Shown here piece by piece: positions 40,701 through 53,644 of a DNA stretch of 64,000 nt. The first letter of the stretch is position 1. The number at the start of each line of letters is the position of its first letter. The notes beneath the pieces are model-generated. The model saw only the letters and a program-made list of their open reading frames with translations, had not been told where the DNA came from and did no database searches. The stretch is from Rostratula benghalensis. Lineage: Eukaryota > Chordata > Aves > Charadriiformes > Rostratulidae. The translations under genes were made by a program, and so were the position numbers. The stretch covers positions 2,581,640-2,645,639 of the forward strand of contig VXAI01000090.1 in assembly GCA_013399305.1 (NCBI GenBank). The letters run 5' to 3'.

Positions 40701-43700
40701 CCATTGTGATTTCCACTGTGATGCCACTACATTTTTGTCACCACCATTCTTCTGTTTTCAGTAGTGAAAGTCTTGACCCATCAGCAGACACTGATGACCC
40801 ATCCACAGACTTCACTGATATTTGGGCAACACCTACACTGCAGGGAATCCATGTTCTGCAATGGGCTGTAAGATTATTCAGTCTGAGAACCTGATCTGAG
40901 GCACACTGCGCCGTTCTTCCACCTTCATGGCCATATTCCCTTTACTTGGAAGCCAGGATTCAGGTTGAAAGGACAAATGAAAGAAAAGGAAAAAAATAGT
41001 GTGTGCTCAGGACTCACTCCAGCGTTAAACCAGGACACAGATAGGCTGTGAGGCAGGACCTGGAAAGTGTTCCCTACTCTCAGAGTGCAAATATAGTCAA
41101 AATAAGAGAACGGGCTAAAAGCAGAGCACCCACCTTCATCCTACTTAAGTTTAACACAGCTGCCTTCCAATTCCTTATGCAGTCAACAGACAGAAAGGGA
41201 CAGGTCCAAAGAGTGCTTCCAAATTTAGGTCCCATGTTCCTAATTTTGACAGCTCAGAGAGGTGAGATTACTCTTGACCATGATGTTTCTGTTTCAGCCC
41301 TCTTTACACCACTCAATATCCATCATGACTGGCAGGGGGTTAGTGAGAGGTTGGCAGTGTTTTGCTTTTTTGTTGTTGTTGGGGATGGAAGGGGTTTTTT
41401 GTGAGTTGTTAATACAACAGTAAGCTCAAGAGTGAGAAGTTCAAACATAACATCCATTTATGTAAGTAAAAGACAAAGGTACGAACACAATGGAGTATTT
41501 AAGAGTGAAAGTTATAAAAATCAGTCTTGATCACAAAAATCGAAATGAGATATAACAGAGTCTGTAATTCCAGCTACTCATAACATTTAAAGTGTCACTC
41601 TCTAGTATTCTGCCAAAAACATGCTAAAGTAGTAGTGTAAATATAAAGATCCAAGCAACTATAAATATATTAAAATATTAGTTAAATGTCATAAAGGAAA
41701 AAAATCCAACAACTGTATTGGAATGATTTAATATCAATTTTTTTGGAACAAGCATCCATAGGTATTTTTTTTAAGTCCGTGTCTGAAATAGTACTTGTGT
41801 AATTTTTTTTTTTTAAATGAGTCAGGACATTTAGAAACGCCTCTCAGCAACACAACTTAACATACCTTTCTCTGAAAAGAATTTGTGCAACCACGCAAGT
41901 TACCTTTCTTTTTCTCCCACCTCCCCACCCCTCACCAAAGGAAAAGAACATATATTGTGGAATTCTCTTACAACTAAAACATTATGAGCAAACAACAATT
42001 ATTTCTTATTTGATAGGGCAAGAGCAGTTTTGGGTACCTCAATCTTAAACTATGCATCCCATTAACTCATTGCAAAGAAACTTCAAAGGCAAAAACCAGT
42101 TTCAACTTAAGCTCAAATACCATCTACGTACCCAAACTTCAAAATGCTTCTCCAGAACAACGTCTCCTACCTACAGGAAATCAGCCAACAGTCAAGGACT
42201 AAACAAGGGGAGTGAAGTAGTGTTATCAAAAGTCTTAAAATGCTCCTGAAATTCCTCATCTGTTATATAATCATAAAGCCCTATTTTAAAACAATGAGCA
42301 AAAATACATCAATTTTTAGATGTATAAATATATATTGTCATGGCGTACCCAAGAGAGAAGAGAGCATCAACCCTTCTGTCCCCTTCCTTTCTGTAACAGC
42401 CATCCATAGGCAGTCTTCCCATTTGTAGCCCATTCTAGGGCAACCAACAGAGCTCAGATTCTCAAACCCAGACCACCTCAGTTCTACAGGACTACTTTGG
42501 CAGTTCTAAGAGAGAGGAATGATCAAAATTCCTCCCTTCCCTCAAAAGAAGGAAAGAAAAGCAAAATTGCTAATTCTGCTAACCTTCCACATAATCTTCC
42601 TCACTTGTACAACCGTGTGCAGATGTTCTACCTTTGCCTTGTAAGACACTTCAACAGTCAGGACAATACAATTCTGGACATATATGCATACCTATACATA
42701 GACAGCTTCATGCTCCCCATCTTGTAACTCTCAGTTAGCTGTAGACTCTTCATGCAAAGATTTTTATTTTTTTTTAAACCTTCACAAGACTTGCAGTAAC
42801 AGTACTATGACATTTATCAGAGTCTTCAAGCGATGACTCAATTTACATACCTCATTACAGCAGAGATCCACTCAGCCCTCAGTACTGGAGGGCGCCTGCA
42901 CCACTTGATGACTACAGAATGTCTTTCACACCTCCTGTTGAAGCCATACCAGTAAACTGAAAAGTGCAAGGCAAAGCCTATTCAGAAACTTCTTCCTCCT
43001 CAAAGCATTCTCTCAACTGATCACATAAGGAACAAACACACTTAAAGAAATTCAGATTAGGTGGACTAGATCCCTATCTGCATTTATAGAATGAACTCTG
43101 GGTATTTACTGCTAAGTTGTTTTTAAAACCTTTTTTTTTTAGGAACTACTCTATTCCTTTTCATGCGAAAGGACTCCTATATAGCAGAGTTATTTACATT
43201 AAAAAAAAAAAAAATCAGATTAATAAAAAGAATTACAGTCAATTAGTGTTTGTAGGAAGAATGGGAACTTCTATTAGTATTATGCAGTGACTGTGCCATA
43301 CAGGTTTTTCAATTATGCAATGTAATTCTAACTCCAACATGGGAGAAAAGTCACTAAGAAAAGAACATTATTTTAACAGTTTTTCTTCTTTCCACTAGGC
43401 ACCACTACCATGTCAGCAATCAACACTGGGCTGCAAGAGGCCTTACTGCTTAGGGCTCAGTGGTCACAGAAACCCATATGCTTTCAGAGTATTCTATGTT
43501 TGGAAGAGATAAATTGATCAATTAACACCTTCCTCATAGTTTAAAATGCTAACCTAACTCATAAAACACAGCAGAGGTATAAATGAAACTATTGTGACTT
43601 TTGTAAGATTAAAGGCAATCCTTATTTTATCTGCTACAAATTCAGTTACCCAGGTCACTCACTTCTGGGGAGTGTTTTGTGCTGCTGGGAGCAGGAGACA

Positions 43701-43843
43701 AGGTATCCATGTGAACTCAGCATTTCAGCTAGGAGGCAATCTCTGCAATTTGGCTCCCACAAGCATTTGATGCTATTTCAGATTACCAAAAGATACCGAG
43801 CAAAAACGGTAAAGGCTGATTAAAAAATTAACAGCAGAAAAAA
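31776..43843. other. Intron 1 segment: AT-rich, no gene seen
   Basis: Twelve kilobases of AT-rich sequence without a recognisable gene or named repeat. Contents are a 27-base direct duplication (34994-35089), ATAA-type runs near 32310, short homopolymers and a G-rich site at 42885-42899 that partly resembles a CTCF core. Frames such as 33391-33636, 33838-34197 and 39396-39695 show no recognisable domain. Confidence 0.65.
34994..35089. repeat. Local direct duplication, 27-bp units
   Basis: GAAAGCTATCTTGGAAAATT plus AATCTT at 34994-35020 recurs at 35063-35089 with one mismatch (A to T in the eighth base). CTTCAATAT also recurs nearby (35039 and 35087). The intervening sequence is AT-rich, so this looks like an ancient slipped duplication of about 69 bases. 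Confidence 0.9.
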
Positions 43844-43913
43844 NNNNNNNNNNNNNNNNNNNNNNNNNNNNNNNNNNNNNNNNNNNNNNNNNNNNNNNNN
43901 NNNNNNNNNNNNN
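43844..43913. other. Assembly gap, 70 N
   Basis: Seventy undetermined bases are flanked by an A run on the left and TATTATTG on the right, suggesting a low-complexity sequence that could not be assembled. Confidence 0.99.
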
Positions 43914-44330
43914 TATTATTGTTTTTACTGCTCCTGCTACATACAACTCTGTAAGCACAATAAATACTCCACATACACATGCACAGCATGATAGCTGGAG
44001 CTCAGATCTATGTATTGACCGCAGCTTCCAGATTTTTTCTTGCTCTTTCGGTCTTTTAAACATATTCTGTTTTACTGAGCAAGCAATACTTTTCATCTAC
44101 TGATTATTTACTTTTTCATTTCCTGCTGATTTTGCTACATTTTTATATTACTCAAACAGTGCTGACAATTCAGTCTCATTATGCAGTTCAGTTGCCTTGA
44201 AGGAGTACAATAATTTTCCCCAAAGGCTGTAAATCAACCAGCAGCATCTAGAGCTAGAGAATCAGATGTTTCTGCATATGATCTGAATTCAAATTCTTCA
44301 GCCCAACACCTGGGCATTTTTATATTATAC

Positions 44331-44352
44331 TTTTTATTTATTTATTTATTTA
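44331..44352. repeat. (TTTA)n microsatellite
   Basis: About five TTTA units occur in a row, preceded by extra T. Confidence 0.9.
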
Positions 44353-45248
44353 CTGACACACTATATGCTCTTTGGTCATCTTCTGTTTTCCCCTTTCCCC
44401 TAACCACGGAGTTAACTGAGGCTGAAATTAGTGTTAACTCTTATTGACACCCTATGCATTAAAATCTTTTCTTCTAGGGGGCTGATGCTTACTAGGCAAC
44501 TTATCTAATCTCTCAGAGGGTACAACGTAAACCAGCGCAACTCATTAGCTGCTAATTCATCATCCCCAGATCACAGTGAAAATGATGACTGAGCAGTAAT
44601 CCCAATTTCACTCTGCAGCTCCTATGTTATTATTTACAGTGGCTCTTCTCCCTCCAGCTAGGCTAACTTGCCAAAAGATAATGTCAGCAATTTAAATTTT
44701 CAGGAAAGGTGTAACTGGGAACCAACAGATAAACTGACCTAAGACAAATCAAACATTTCAGAACCTGAAATTCGGTAACCAGAGATGGACCACAAAGGAC
44801 TGACTCACAACATTTCTGCAGTTTAATACATCTATTCCAGATCTCTCTTAAAATCAAACTCATCCAAAACTCTCAGCACATACTCCTCTCCAGGCAGGTG
44901 AAAACAATTTTCGCAGTACTCAGTCACATCGCAAAACCACATCAAAAGCTGGAGCATCCCACCAGGAGAGTGTGAGGTGGTGATCACAGCCCTGCAGAGA
45001 CCAAAAATAGCTGCATTTCAGGAGTGCCTATGCTCCCTACAGTTACTGGAGCCCAAGGCACATTCCCATGTCACTCTGGAAAGGTAATAGTCCCTCAGGT
45101 TTGGTGGCTGAAAACATTTATGGGCTACTGCAAGATTTCCAACAGGCTATCAAAACTTCCTTGATGACGGACAGTCATTTTCACATCTCATCCTGTGCCT
45201 CTGCACAACAGAGAATGACTGGCAATTCCTGAGTACCAGAGAAAGGCT

Positions 45249-45292
45249 GGTTGGTTTGGGGTGGGTTTTGGTTGGGTTTGGTTTTTTTTTTT
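45249..45292 (+). repeat. G/T-rich tract with multiple G runs
   Basis: Within 44 bases the plus strand has G runs of 2, 2, 4, 3, 2, 3 and 2 separated by T loops, followed by T11. It could form a two-layer G-quadruplex in the template strand of DST; the pre-mRNA would carry the C/A-rich complement. It may equally be simple low-complexity sequence. Confidence 0.7.
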
Positions 45293-48200
45293 CCAATTTC
45301 CAAATATTATTAAAATTAGTCTTTTTTTAGTACCTGTAAATGCCATTTTGATATTTTGGATTATTTTTTGCTGTGAAGTGAAAAATCCTTTTTCCATAAC
45401 CTTATCAATTGAATATTTGGATAGATAGTGACACTTCATTTCAGAAATCACAATTTAATACTGTGCATCCATGACACTCCTGTATCTACAGAAGCACAAA
45501 CAGGCCCTTTCTAAAGGACTTCTTAAAAAACCACAATTATTCTGCTTTCAGGAGATAAGCTATTTTTAGGGGGGGGGGAATAATTTTTCCTCGATTTTGA
45601 GAGAACAAAATTAATTTTTTTCCATACAAAAAAGCTTCAAAAATCTTCTTCCATAGAAATCACTGATTGTATTTTTTTTTAAATTAATACGCCTTGCTTA
45701 AGGGAGCTTTATTTATTTATTTACATTTTACAAACTCCTGTTCAGAAAAAAAATAAAAAATGAGTGACACAAAACTCCAACACAACCAAGAATAAGTACT
45801 TTTGCATTTTTTTCCTAGTCAGCTCTGCCAGAGGCTACGGGACAGACCACAGCAGTATAAAACTGGTAAGCCTTACACATTCTCCCAAATTTTTACTACA
45901 GTTCTGCAAAAACTGATCATCTGTAAGGCTTCAACTTTTAGCTCTACGGCAGATTGTTAATTACTCCCTTTTCTCCTCTAAACTGGTAGGCATATTTCCA
46001 CTGCACTTAAGCTTACGCCAGGGTGACATATTTCAATGTTAAAATAACTTTCCTATTGCTAACAATATCAAATCTTCCTAAAATATAATACTCTTTGCTT
46101 ATCAAATCTAAGTAGAAAGCAAGCACCTTGGGTGTACTCTACACTTAATGCTAGTTTCTCAGCCAATACCCAACTCCTTAGCAATGCTCACATATAACTG
46201 TCTTGACCACTTAAGCATTGCTTGGAACACGTAGTAATAACATCAAACCTTAGATTTACATCATTTTTTGTTCCACCAGTTCCTGAAATGCCATCAGTCT
46301 GAGTTCGCTTATCCTACGCATTGGAATGCTCCCTTATAAAATATCCATTTTAAATACAAACCAAATTCATAATTGCAAAAATACAATTTGTAACGGGGTG
46401 AGGAAAAGCATCAGAAGCTTCTCATTCAAGCAGATGGATTAAGTTACCAAACAAGTAAAAATCATAACAAATTAAATAACACTTGGAATTTTTCCCCACA
46501 ACTTTGTATTCAGAACAAAATTTTTTACTCTAAATCTGCACATACAATTTTTCCAATCTTACCATGCCAAATCTCCTAAAAATAGGACTTTGTAATTTAG
46601 ATTGCTTGATTAGTAAGAGCAGAGGCCAGCTCCAACACTTATTAAAGCCTAGTCATTCTAAAAAACTAAATTTGTAAAAGTCTTTTTTAGGACAGTTTTC
46701 AGACTATGCACATCCTAGCAAATAAAACACGAGCCTTCTGTTCCTGGGCACTGGAATTAAATCCCCCAATTCTAGTAAGCTTTTGATGGAGCCATCCCTA
46801 GCTTGGCTTCAGGCTGTGCTGGCTGGCTGTCTCTCAGACAATTCTCGGGCATAGTTCAGGGTTAGCATGGGAAATGTGCATCTCCACCAATCTGGAGAAA
46901 GAGAATGTCACAGTACAGATGCAGGATCTTCCACGGCAATGGGCATTGGTATCACAGAATGGTCCTGCTCAAGTTAATTTACTAGCACTGATGTAATCTC
47001 AAGACAAGTAACTTTTGCCTCAACTTTTTAATTGAGGTTTCAAAGTACAGCAACAAATGCCTTGAACTCCTTCCCTCCAATCCCTGGCAAACAACAGTCA
47101 CGCTGTCTGCTTGCATTCTGGAAAACGCTGCCGTCCTGAGACAAGCAGGGTACTGTGAGGCCAGGCAATGAAGGGACACAGAGCGTATCAGATCTATCAC
47201 GGTTATTCTGAGGCAAATGTCAGATGTGCCTAGAAGCACAGCGCTCGTTGAAAGAGGAGTTAGTTACATCCCATTTCACCATTGAGTGTGAGCAGACACA
47301 CAATGCAGCTAATACAGATTACCTAATGTGCTGTAATCTCTCATTTTACCTTAGGCTGTAGCAACTCATCCGTTCTCCAACACCACGCAGCAATTACAGT
47401 TCTTTTAGATGTAGACAGGAGGCACCTGAACCCGTGGTGCTTGTGAGGTTGGCTATTTCTGAACAACAGAAAAATCACATGTGCCGTGTCTCAGCATGGT
47501 GTGAAAATACTGTATAGTCATACACTATTGCAAGTGAGTCAGTACAGCTCCCACCACACAACTAACCAACACCAGGCTCTCCAAGACATATAGGAAAAAG
47601 CCCTTTCAGCTACCTTGGTCAAGCAGCAGCTGAAACACTGCTCTCCTGAACCAAACAACTGATTCAGCAGTTAAATCCACAGTGTATTGCTTTTATTGTT
47701 TAGCTGTTTACACCACATAGCTGCTGATGGCCAAGCTGCTGTACTAACACTAGTTCTAAGCTATCCTTGAAGTGGATGGAGGATGCAGCAGCTCATCTCC
47801 TGGAGTGAGCTCTGATGTTCAGCTGGAGGAAAAGGTTACCAAACAGCTGGTATCTTGGCAAAATTAACTAGGTTATGCACTTTAATATCATCTGTGAAGA
47901 CACAGCTGTGCCTTCTTAACTTTCACATACAACAACACAGAAAGCAATAGTCAGTAAAAGAAATCTAAATCTTGGAAACATTAAAAACATGAAACCTGTT
48001 TTTATTTCTTCTATACTAAACATGGTTCTAAAGAGAAGGGAAGTTTTGGACAAAAATCCGTCATTCACACAGGAGAATTTCACAGTCCTGTGAAATACTG
48101 TTGCTTGGAGATTCAGGTAGAAATTTGCTGCTGAAATAAACAGCTACCAAAAATAGCTCAAGTGATATTTGAGTTGGCCTGAGGTCATGAAGGCAACGTT

Positions 48201-51200
48201 CAGAGACATGTGATGGGAGATTCATAAATTTCAAAGTCACTGGATCCAAAGCTGATCTCACAGCAATGGACTTTGACAGTTAAAAGAAACTTTAATATCA
48301 CAAGACAAGGACGAGATACAGAAAATCTGTACCGAGTGGCAAGCTGAAACACATTTAAAATCCAAACCAAAACAAAAAAATAAAGTTGCTTTAAAAACAA
48401 CAAATAGTCAAGGACTGTAATTACTTTGCAAGAATCTCTCCCCTACCTCCAACTGTATCTCTCTAGTACAGTACAAAGAATGTCACCTAGCAGCTAATCC
48501 CCTCCTCTCAACTAAAGCATCCTGGGACTATAGCCAGCAGTTCCTACCTGTTGTACTTCATCAGCCAACAACCACGTCAACTGCTGCAGGTACTCCAGGT
48601 CTGGTTGGAGTTCCTCCCAGGTTACAGCAGGACATCAGACCATGACAGGCAAGGAAGCACATCAGTTGTCACACAGACGGAGAGAGAGCAATACACCTTC
48701 TATCCACCTGTACAACTCAAATGACCATAAAACTTTTCCTTCCTGAGCAACAGGATGCTGCAAAGCAGTCTCTGTCCCACCATTTAAGAAACATTTAACA
48801 ATGCTGTAAATAACCACCCTACAGAGAAGAAAAAAAAATAAAAAGAAAGAAGAAAAGTTGTACAGGGCAGGCAGGGAACAAGTCATTTACTGTGTGCACT
48901 GGATTCAGCAGCAAGGTGTTACTTGCCCGTCCTGAAGGGAAGCCAGTGATGGCACTACTGTTGACTGCTTGGCCTTGACAGTTCTCTTACGGCCCATGGA
49001 CAGATCCCAAACCACCTAATGGATCTGAATTGCCAAATGAATCTGGCTACTGCCCCCAGGCCTGCCCCGCTCAGAGGCATGGGGCCCCATGGGAATGGGC
49101 CCCAAAGAGAAAGTATCTGCCAGCCTGGTTATCACACTGAGATGCCAGTCTCTAGCAGAGCAGCCAGTACTTGATGCTCCCCATTGAGTTCCTCAGCATT
49201 TCCATCCTCTTATCTGGATGACAGATTAGAAGGTATCACAGAGAAGGGAAGTCGTGATTATCTTCCAAATCCTTACTGCTATTTTCATAAAATCTGCTCT
49301 AGCTGCCTGCCTCAGCCTGATTCTGATGGATTTTTTTATAGATTTTCCTATCACAGATTGCTGTGTGGGTCCTCTGTTCTCAATGGAGTGGCAGACACTA
49401 TCAGTGCTCTCGACGAAGACACACATTCTTGAATGGCAATGTCATAACCTCCCTCAGTATTCTTGATGTTGACAGTTTTACATTTTATATGGGTTGTCCA
49501 TGTTGAATGTGTTAGTGGAATTTCTTTGTATCTGGTTCTTTGCAGAAGTGTTACCATACAGTAAAGTTCAGTTCAGTGTTTTATTCAGTTCTTTGAATGT
49601 TGTATTAATATAAACAGCAGCAAACAACAAGCAAAGACAGCACTAGAGGCAAAAACCAGAACCTATACTTTTCTCTCCTGCACACCAATCTGTAACTTGC
49701 TTTCCTTTCAACCTTCTCACTCCTACGTGTTCGTGCAGTAACTCAGATTCAAGAGAAAAGCATTACAATCCTACCCAAACATCCAAAAGCTTGTGTAATT
49801 CTTGGTTGCTGTTGCTGATAATCAAAACTCTTCAAGCTCAGGGAGACCTAAAATTACACTTATTTCTTAAGCAAATACTCAAATCGTTTTTATTCTAATG
49901 CAAATTCACACAGAAGCAGTATTCTGGTTTGGATTAGGTTTCCCTGGTTAGTAAACCAAAGAAAACATTCAGGCAGTTTGCTCTTTGACGCTCAGCATAG
50001 ACTGAACCCTAGGCAGAAGATGAGAGCATAGTCTCCAGGAATGCAGTATTCCTGAGAAGACACAAGATACACAAGAGCATTCTAAGCCAAACACTGATAC
50101 TCCTCATAAATTCAGATATCTAAAGAAGTTAGTTGGCAGCGGTGGCAAGTACCTGGACTGCTGTACAGAACATCCCAGTTTAGGACTGGATATTGCCCTT
50201 TGTCTTCTATATGGTCTTTATACATATGCCCTTACTGCTAAACATGGCCAAGTTTGCATTAAGGCTTTAGTACCTCACAGCTTTGATTTCTTGTTTGCAC
50301 TGCACAAGGGACTTTTCAGTACACTGGGTGGTCTGAGGGGTGGATATCAAATCAGCATAACACAGTCCAGAGCATTTTTTCCAAGGATCATGGTATTTTT
50401 CAAACATTAACTAATTCTTTTTCCATATGCATGAAGCATGAGACTCTCCTATCTCCTGAAAGAGCACTCTTCCCAGCTCTTTAGTGTCACATTAAAGTTA
50501 CTTCTCAGTACCTTTTAATTTGTGCAATGAACTTGTTCTACAGATCTTCCTTCTCCATCACTGTATTGCTAGGCTGAAGTAATTACGCCCTGCTAATAAT
50601 GATAAAAGCCATTATGTTCAAGCATACTTTTGATCTTCCTGTCAAGTCCTCTTGTGCCTTTATCACAATTCTTCACTCTCCCTCTAAGGCTTTTGATGCT
50701 CCCTATTCCCTAAACATTTTTCTGAGATCTACAGCTCCTGAATGAAATATTTTGCTGCTGTTATTTGTATTTTAGTCCGCTCAGAACTGAGGGAAGTGGA
50801 CAAACAAAACAAACACATTAAATGAAAAACTCAACACTGAGAAGCATTTAATCTATCACATTTTAAGAGTAATTCAAGAGTTTCCTCAGGTTTTTCATAA
50901 CTATTCCTGCAGCATCATAGACTAACAAGAGCTACTTATTGCAGCTATGCTTCCCTGAGCACACATGACAACTGCCATTTACTGTAATTGAGAAAGTACA
51001 AAGCAGATACCTGTCAGAAAACTTGAATCAAGCTTTACTAAAGCTGTATAAACATACTAATTTTATGTTCACAGAACCTGCATCAATAACAGTGTCTTAA
51101 CACATCATTAAAATGTAGTGTTGTCATGGAGCAGTTTTTCAACTACACAATGATTTCTAGAATGGCTGACACTAAACAGGACGTGCTATGACACAATCGG

Positions 51201-51309
51201 GCAGAAACACGCAGGAAGGCAAACGGGCACAGGTGAAAACCACTCTGGTAGGAAAAGCTGCCATGCACAGCTGCATGCCAGGAGAAAGGGCAAAATTACA
51301 AAGAAAGCA

Positions 51310-51605
51310 ATTAAGCAGCGCTCAGGGCGGTGGGGACTCCCCACAGAGGGTCTGTCAGGGCAGAGCCTGAGAGCAGCCCTGGCCCCAGCCACCTCCCTGG
51401 GGACCCACACAGGCTGAGGCCAGGCTGGGATGTCGGCCTTCAGGTGGTCTTGGCCCAGCAGGACCCATGGCCGAGCAGGGCTGGGCTGTGGGAAGCTGGA
51501 GAGTGGCCCTGCTGTGGTGGCACTGGGCAGGGGCTGTCTGCTCCGGGGTGTGACGTGGGGTCCTGGAGCAGGGACAGTCGTGCCCATTACTGCCCCCAAG
51601 ACCCA
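51310..51605. repeat. GC-rich interspersed repeat, copy B (family not identified)
   Basis: This is the second copy of the element at 27930-28330, in the same orientation and about 23.4 kb away. The shared core runs from GGGGACTCCCCACAGAGGG (51332) to GGGACAGTCG (51580). It contains TGGCCCAGCAGGACCCATGG, matching copy A's CAGCCCAGCAAGGCCCATGG. The sequence just upstream (AAAGCTGCCATG near 51255) also resembles the region before copy A. Internal insertions and deletions distinguish the copies, so they are independent old insertions rather than a recent duplication. The minus strand is open for 143 codons (51186-51617), rich in Pro, Ser and Arg, and unrecognised. Confidence 0.7.
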
Positions 51606-53356
51606 GACAAAAACCACACTAACAGCAACTGGGGTACCAATTAAAACGTAAGAATAGCTTTAACGTGAGGTCAAAAGTGAAAAATGGCCCAATGGTGAGA
51701 TAAAAAGCTCCACTTGCAGATAAAACTGCTTGCCATACTAAAAATCCCAGCAGTAACTGACACACAAAAATGCCCGTTTGCAAACTTCCCAGGAAAAAGC
51801 CATTAGATCACAAAGGACATCATTCTTCATAAAGCAGCCAACAGCATCCAGCAGGAAACGTTCAGCAGGTGGAAGCTGAAGTACGAGAAGACGGAAATAT
51901 AAAATTGTAGCTGCCAAATTTTAATAAAACCTCCATTAGTGCCTTACAAATAATGGTAAAAAAATACTATCCTGTAATTTTAGAAGCTTAAATCTTGATT
52001 TTGATGAAATGCCTCAAGATATAATTTAACAAATACTTATCTGCGTGATTACAGAACTTATAGTCAGTATTTTGAATGGGATTGGACCTGTTTTTAACAA
52101 GGAAGGCACTCAGCAATGTCATCTTATTCAAGTTTTAGAAAAATTTTAGATCAAAATGAGGCCAAACAGCTGAAAATCTTAGTACAGTTAATATTTCGAA
52201 TATCAAAAGCGATGCTGGATTTCAAGAAGGCAAATAGTAATGTCTTTAAATTATTCACATTAAAAATAAGCAAGATGCATAATTATCAAAAAGAGGACAG
52301 TGTAACAGATAAGTCACATAGAAGCAGGAGAAATTAAAGCTAAAGCAACTTAACTCAAACACATATCCTAAGAGGAAAAAACATGAAAATATTAGGTAGT
52401 AAGGGAAATTTTTGTTTTTCAATACACACACCTTTCCCTTATTTTTCTAAAGCTTTTCTATCTTATACAAGTACCACAGATATTGTTAGACAACAGAAAG
52501 ATGTTATGAAATCATTTTTAAAAAGGAAAAAAAGAGTGCAATGTTGAACCTTTATCACATGACCATTACAGAGTATAATTTACTTCGGTACCATAAGGTT
52601 ATTAATCTAAATCCCCAATGCCAACAAGTAAACAGACATGTGCTATAGAAGTTTGCTATGCTGGAAATGTTTCCTTAGCAAGACAGAAGCCTTACCCAAG
52701 CAATGGCTGGAAAAAATCAGGATAGCAAACAAAACAAGACACATGGTACCTATCAATAATGAAAAAATAATGTTATTACAAATCAGACAAGATCCATGTT
52801 CATGGATGACCACAGTCAGGGTGGCAGCAAGACTAGGTAGCCACTGCAATGGCTAAGTATCTAAATAAACTCTTTACCGAGCAAGGACCTAAATTTTAAG
52901 ACAAAAATTTGTTGTTTCTTTCCTCACAGTCTCCTTTACAGAAAAATTACCATGTTCCATCACAGGAAGGAGTCTCAAAGCAGAAATGATGTAGCCACAC
53001 AGGACACCTAAACATATCCACTCACAAGCAGTTCACACACCAACGACCATCACCTTCCTACTAATTCAGAAAGAATTTAAGGTACCAGAGAAAAAAGTTG
53101 CTTACAAAAAAACTTACACTAAAATACATCACTATTCTCCAGATTATTTGCAATAAATAAATTAAGAAGCTTGAGAAATTATTGATGTAGCTCTGATTAG
53201 TTCCACTGGTAGTAACTGAAAAGCATACATTAAAACAAAAAATACTGGGAAGGATAGTGAGAATATAATGCTAAATTCCCATCATATCTGTAATGACAAA
53301 TCAAATTCCTCCATAATTGTTTGGATTTCTCCGAGTTAAAAACAAAAAAGGTCTGC

Positions 53357-53402
53357 ATGTGTGTATATATATATATATACACACACACATATATATATAT
53401 GT
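53357..53402. repeat. Palindromic (TG)(TA)(CA)(TA) compound microsatellite
   Basis: TG repeats pass into TA repeats, then CA repeats, then TA repeats. Bases 53358-53385 form a perfect 28-bp palindrome and 53387-53402 a second perfect 16-bp palindrome, so the block can extrude as cruciforms. It is expected to be length-polymorphic. Confidence 0.95.
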
Positions 53403-53614
53403 AGGCAAATAGGGGGAAAACGTAACATCTATGTCCATAAACTGACAAAATAACTGGGATATAGTGCATAAACCTTTTGTAGCCAGAAAATTACTTACAG
53501 AATAATGAAATCTTGAATCTTGGCTGCCTTCCAACATGAGAAGAATGCTGTGGTTTTCCAGAAATGATCAATGCATTCTGCATTTATTAAAGATTTGGAG
53601 AAGGCAGTAAACAA

Positions 53615-53644
53615 CAAAAAAAAACCCAAAACCCAAAACCTAAA
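53615..53644. repeat. (AAAACCC)n short tandem tract
   Basis: An A run leads into about three AAAACCC-type units. The unit is telomere-like in texture but is not the vertebrate TTAGGG/CCCTAA repeat. Confidence 0.85.

Larger units (their letters stand above)
43914..51309. other. Intron 1 segment: mostly AT-rich, no gene seen
   Basis: No coding gene is recognised. Items present are a TTTA microsatellite (44331-44352), a G/T-rich tract (45249-45292), an octo-G run near 45573, and a GC-richer patch at 48.9-49.5 kb with a GGGGCCCC-centred palindrome and several overlapping short frames on both strands. Confidence 0.65.
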
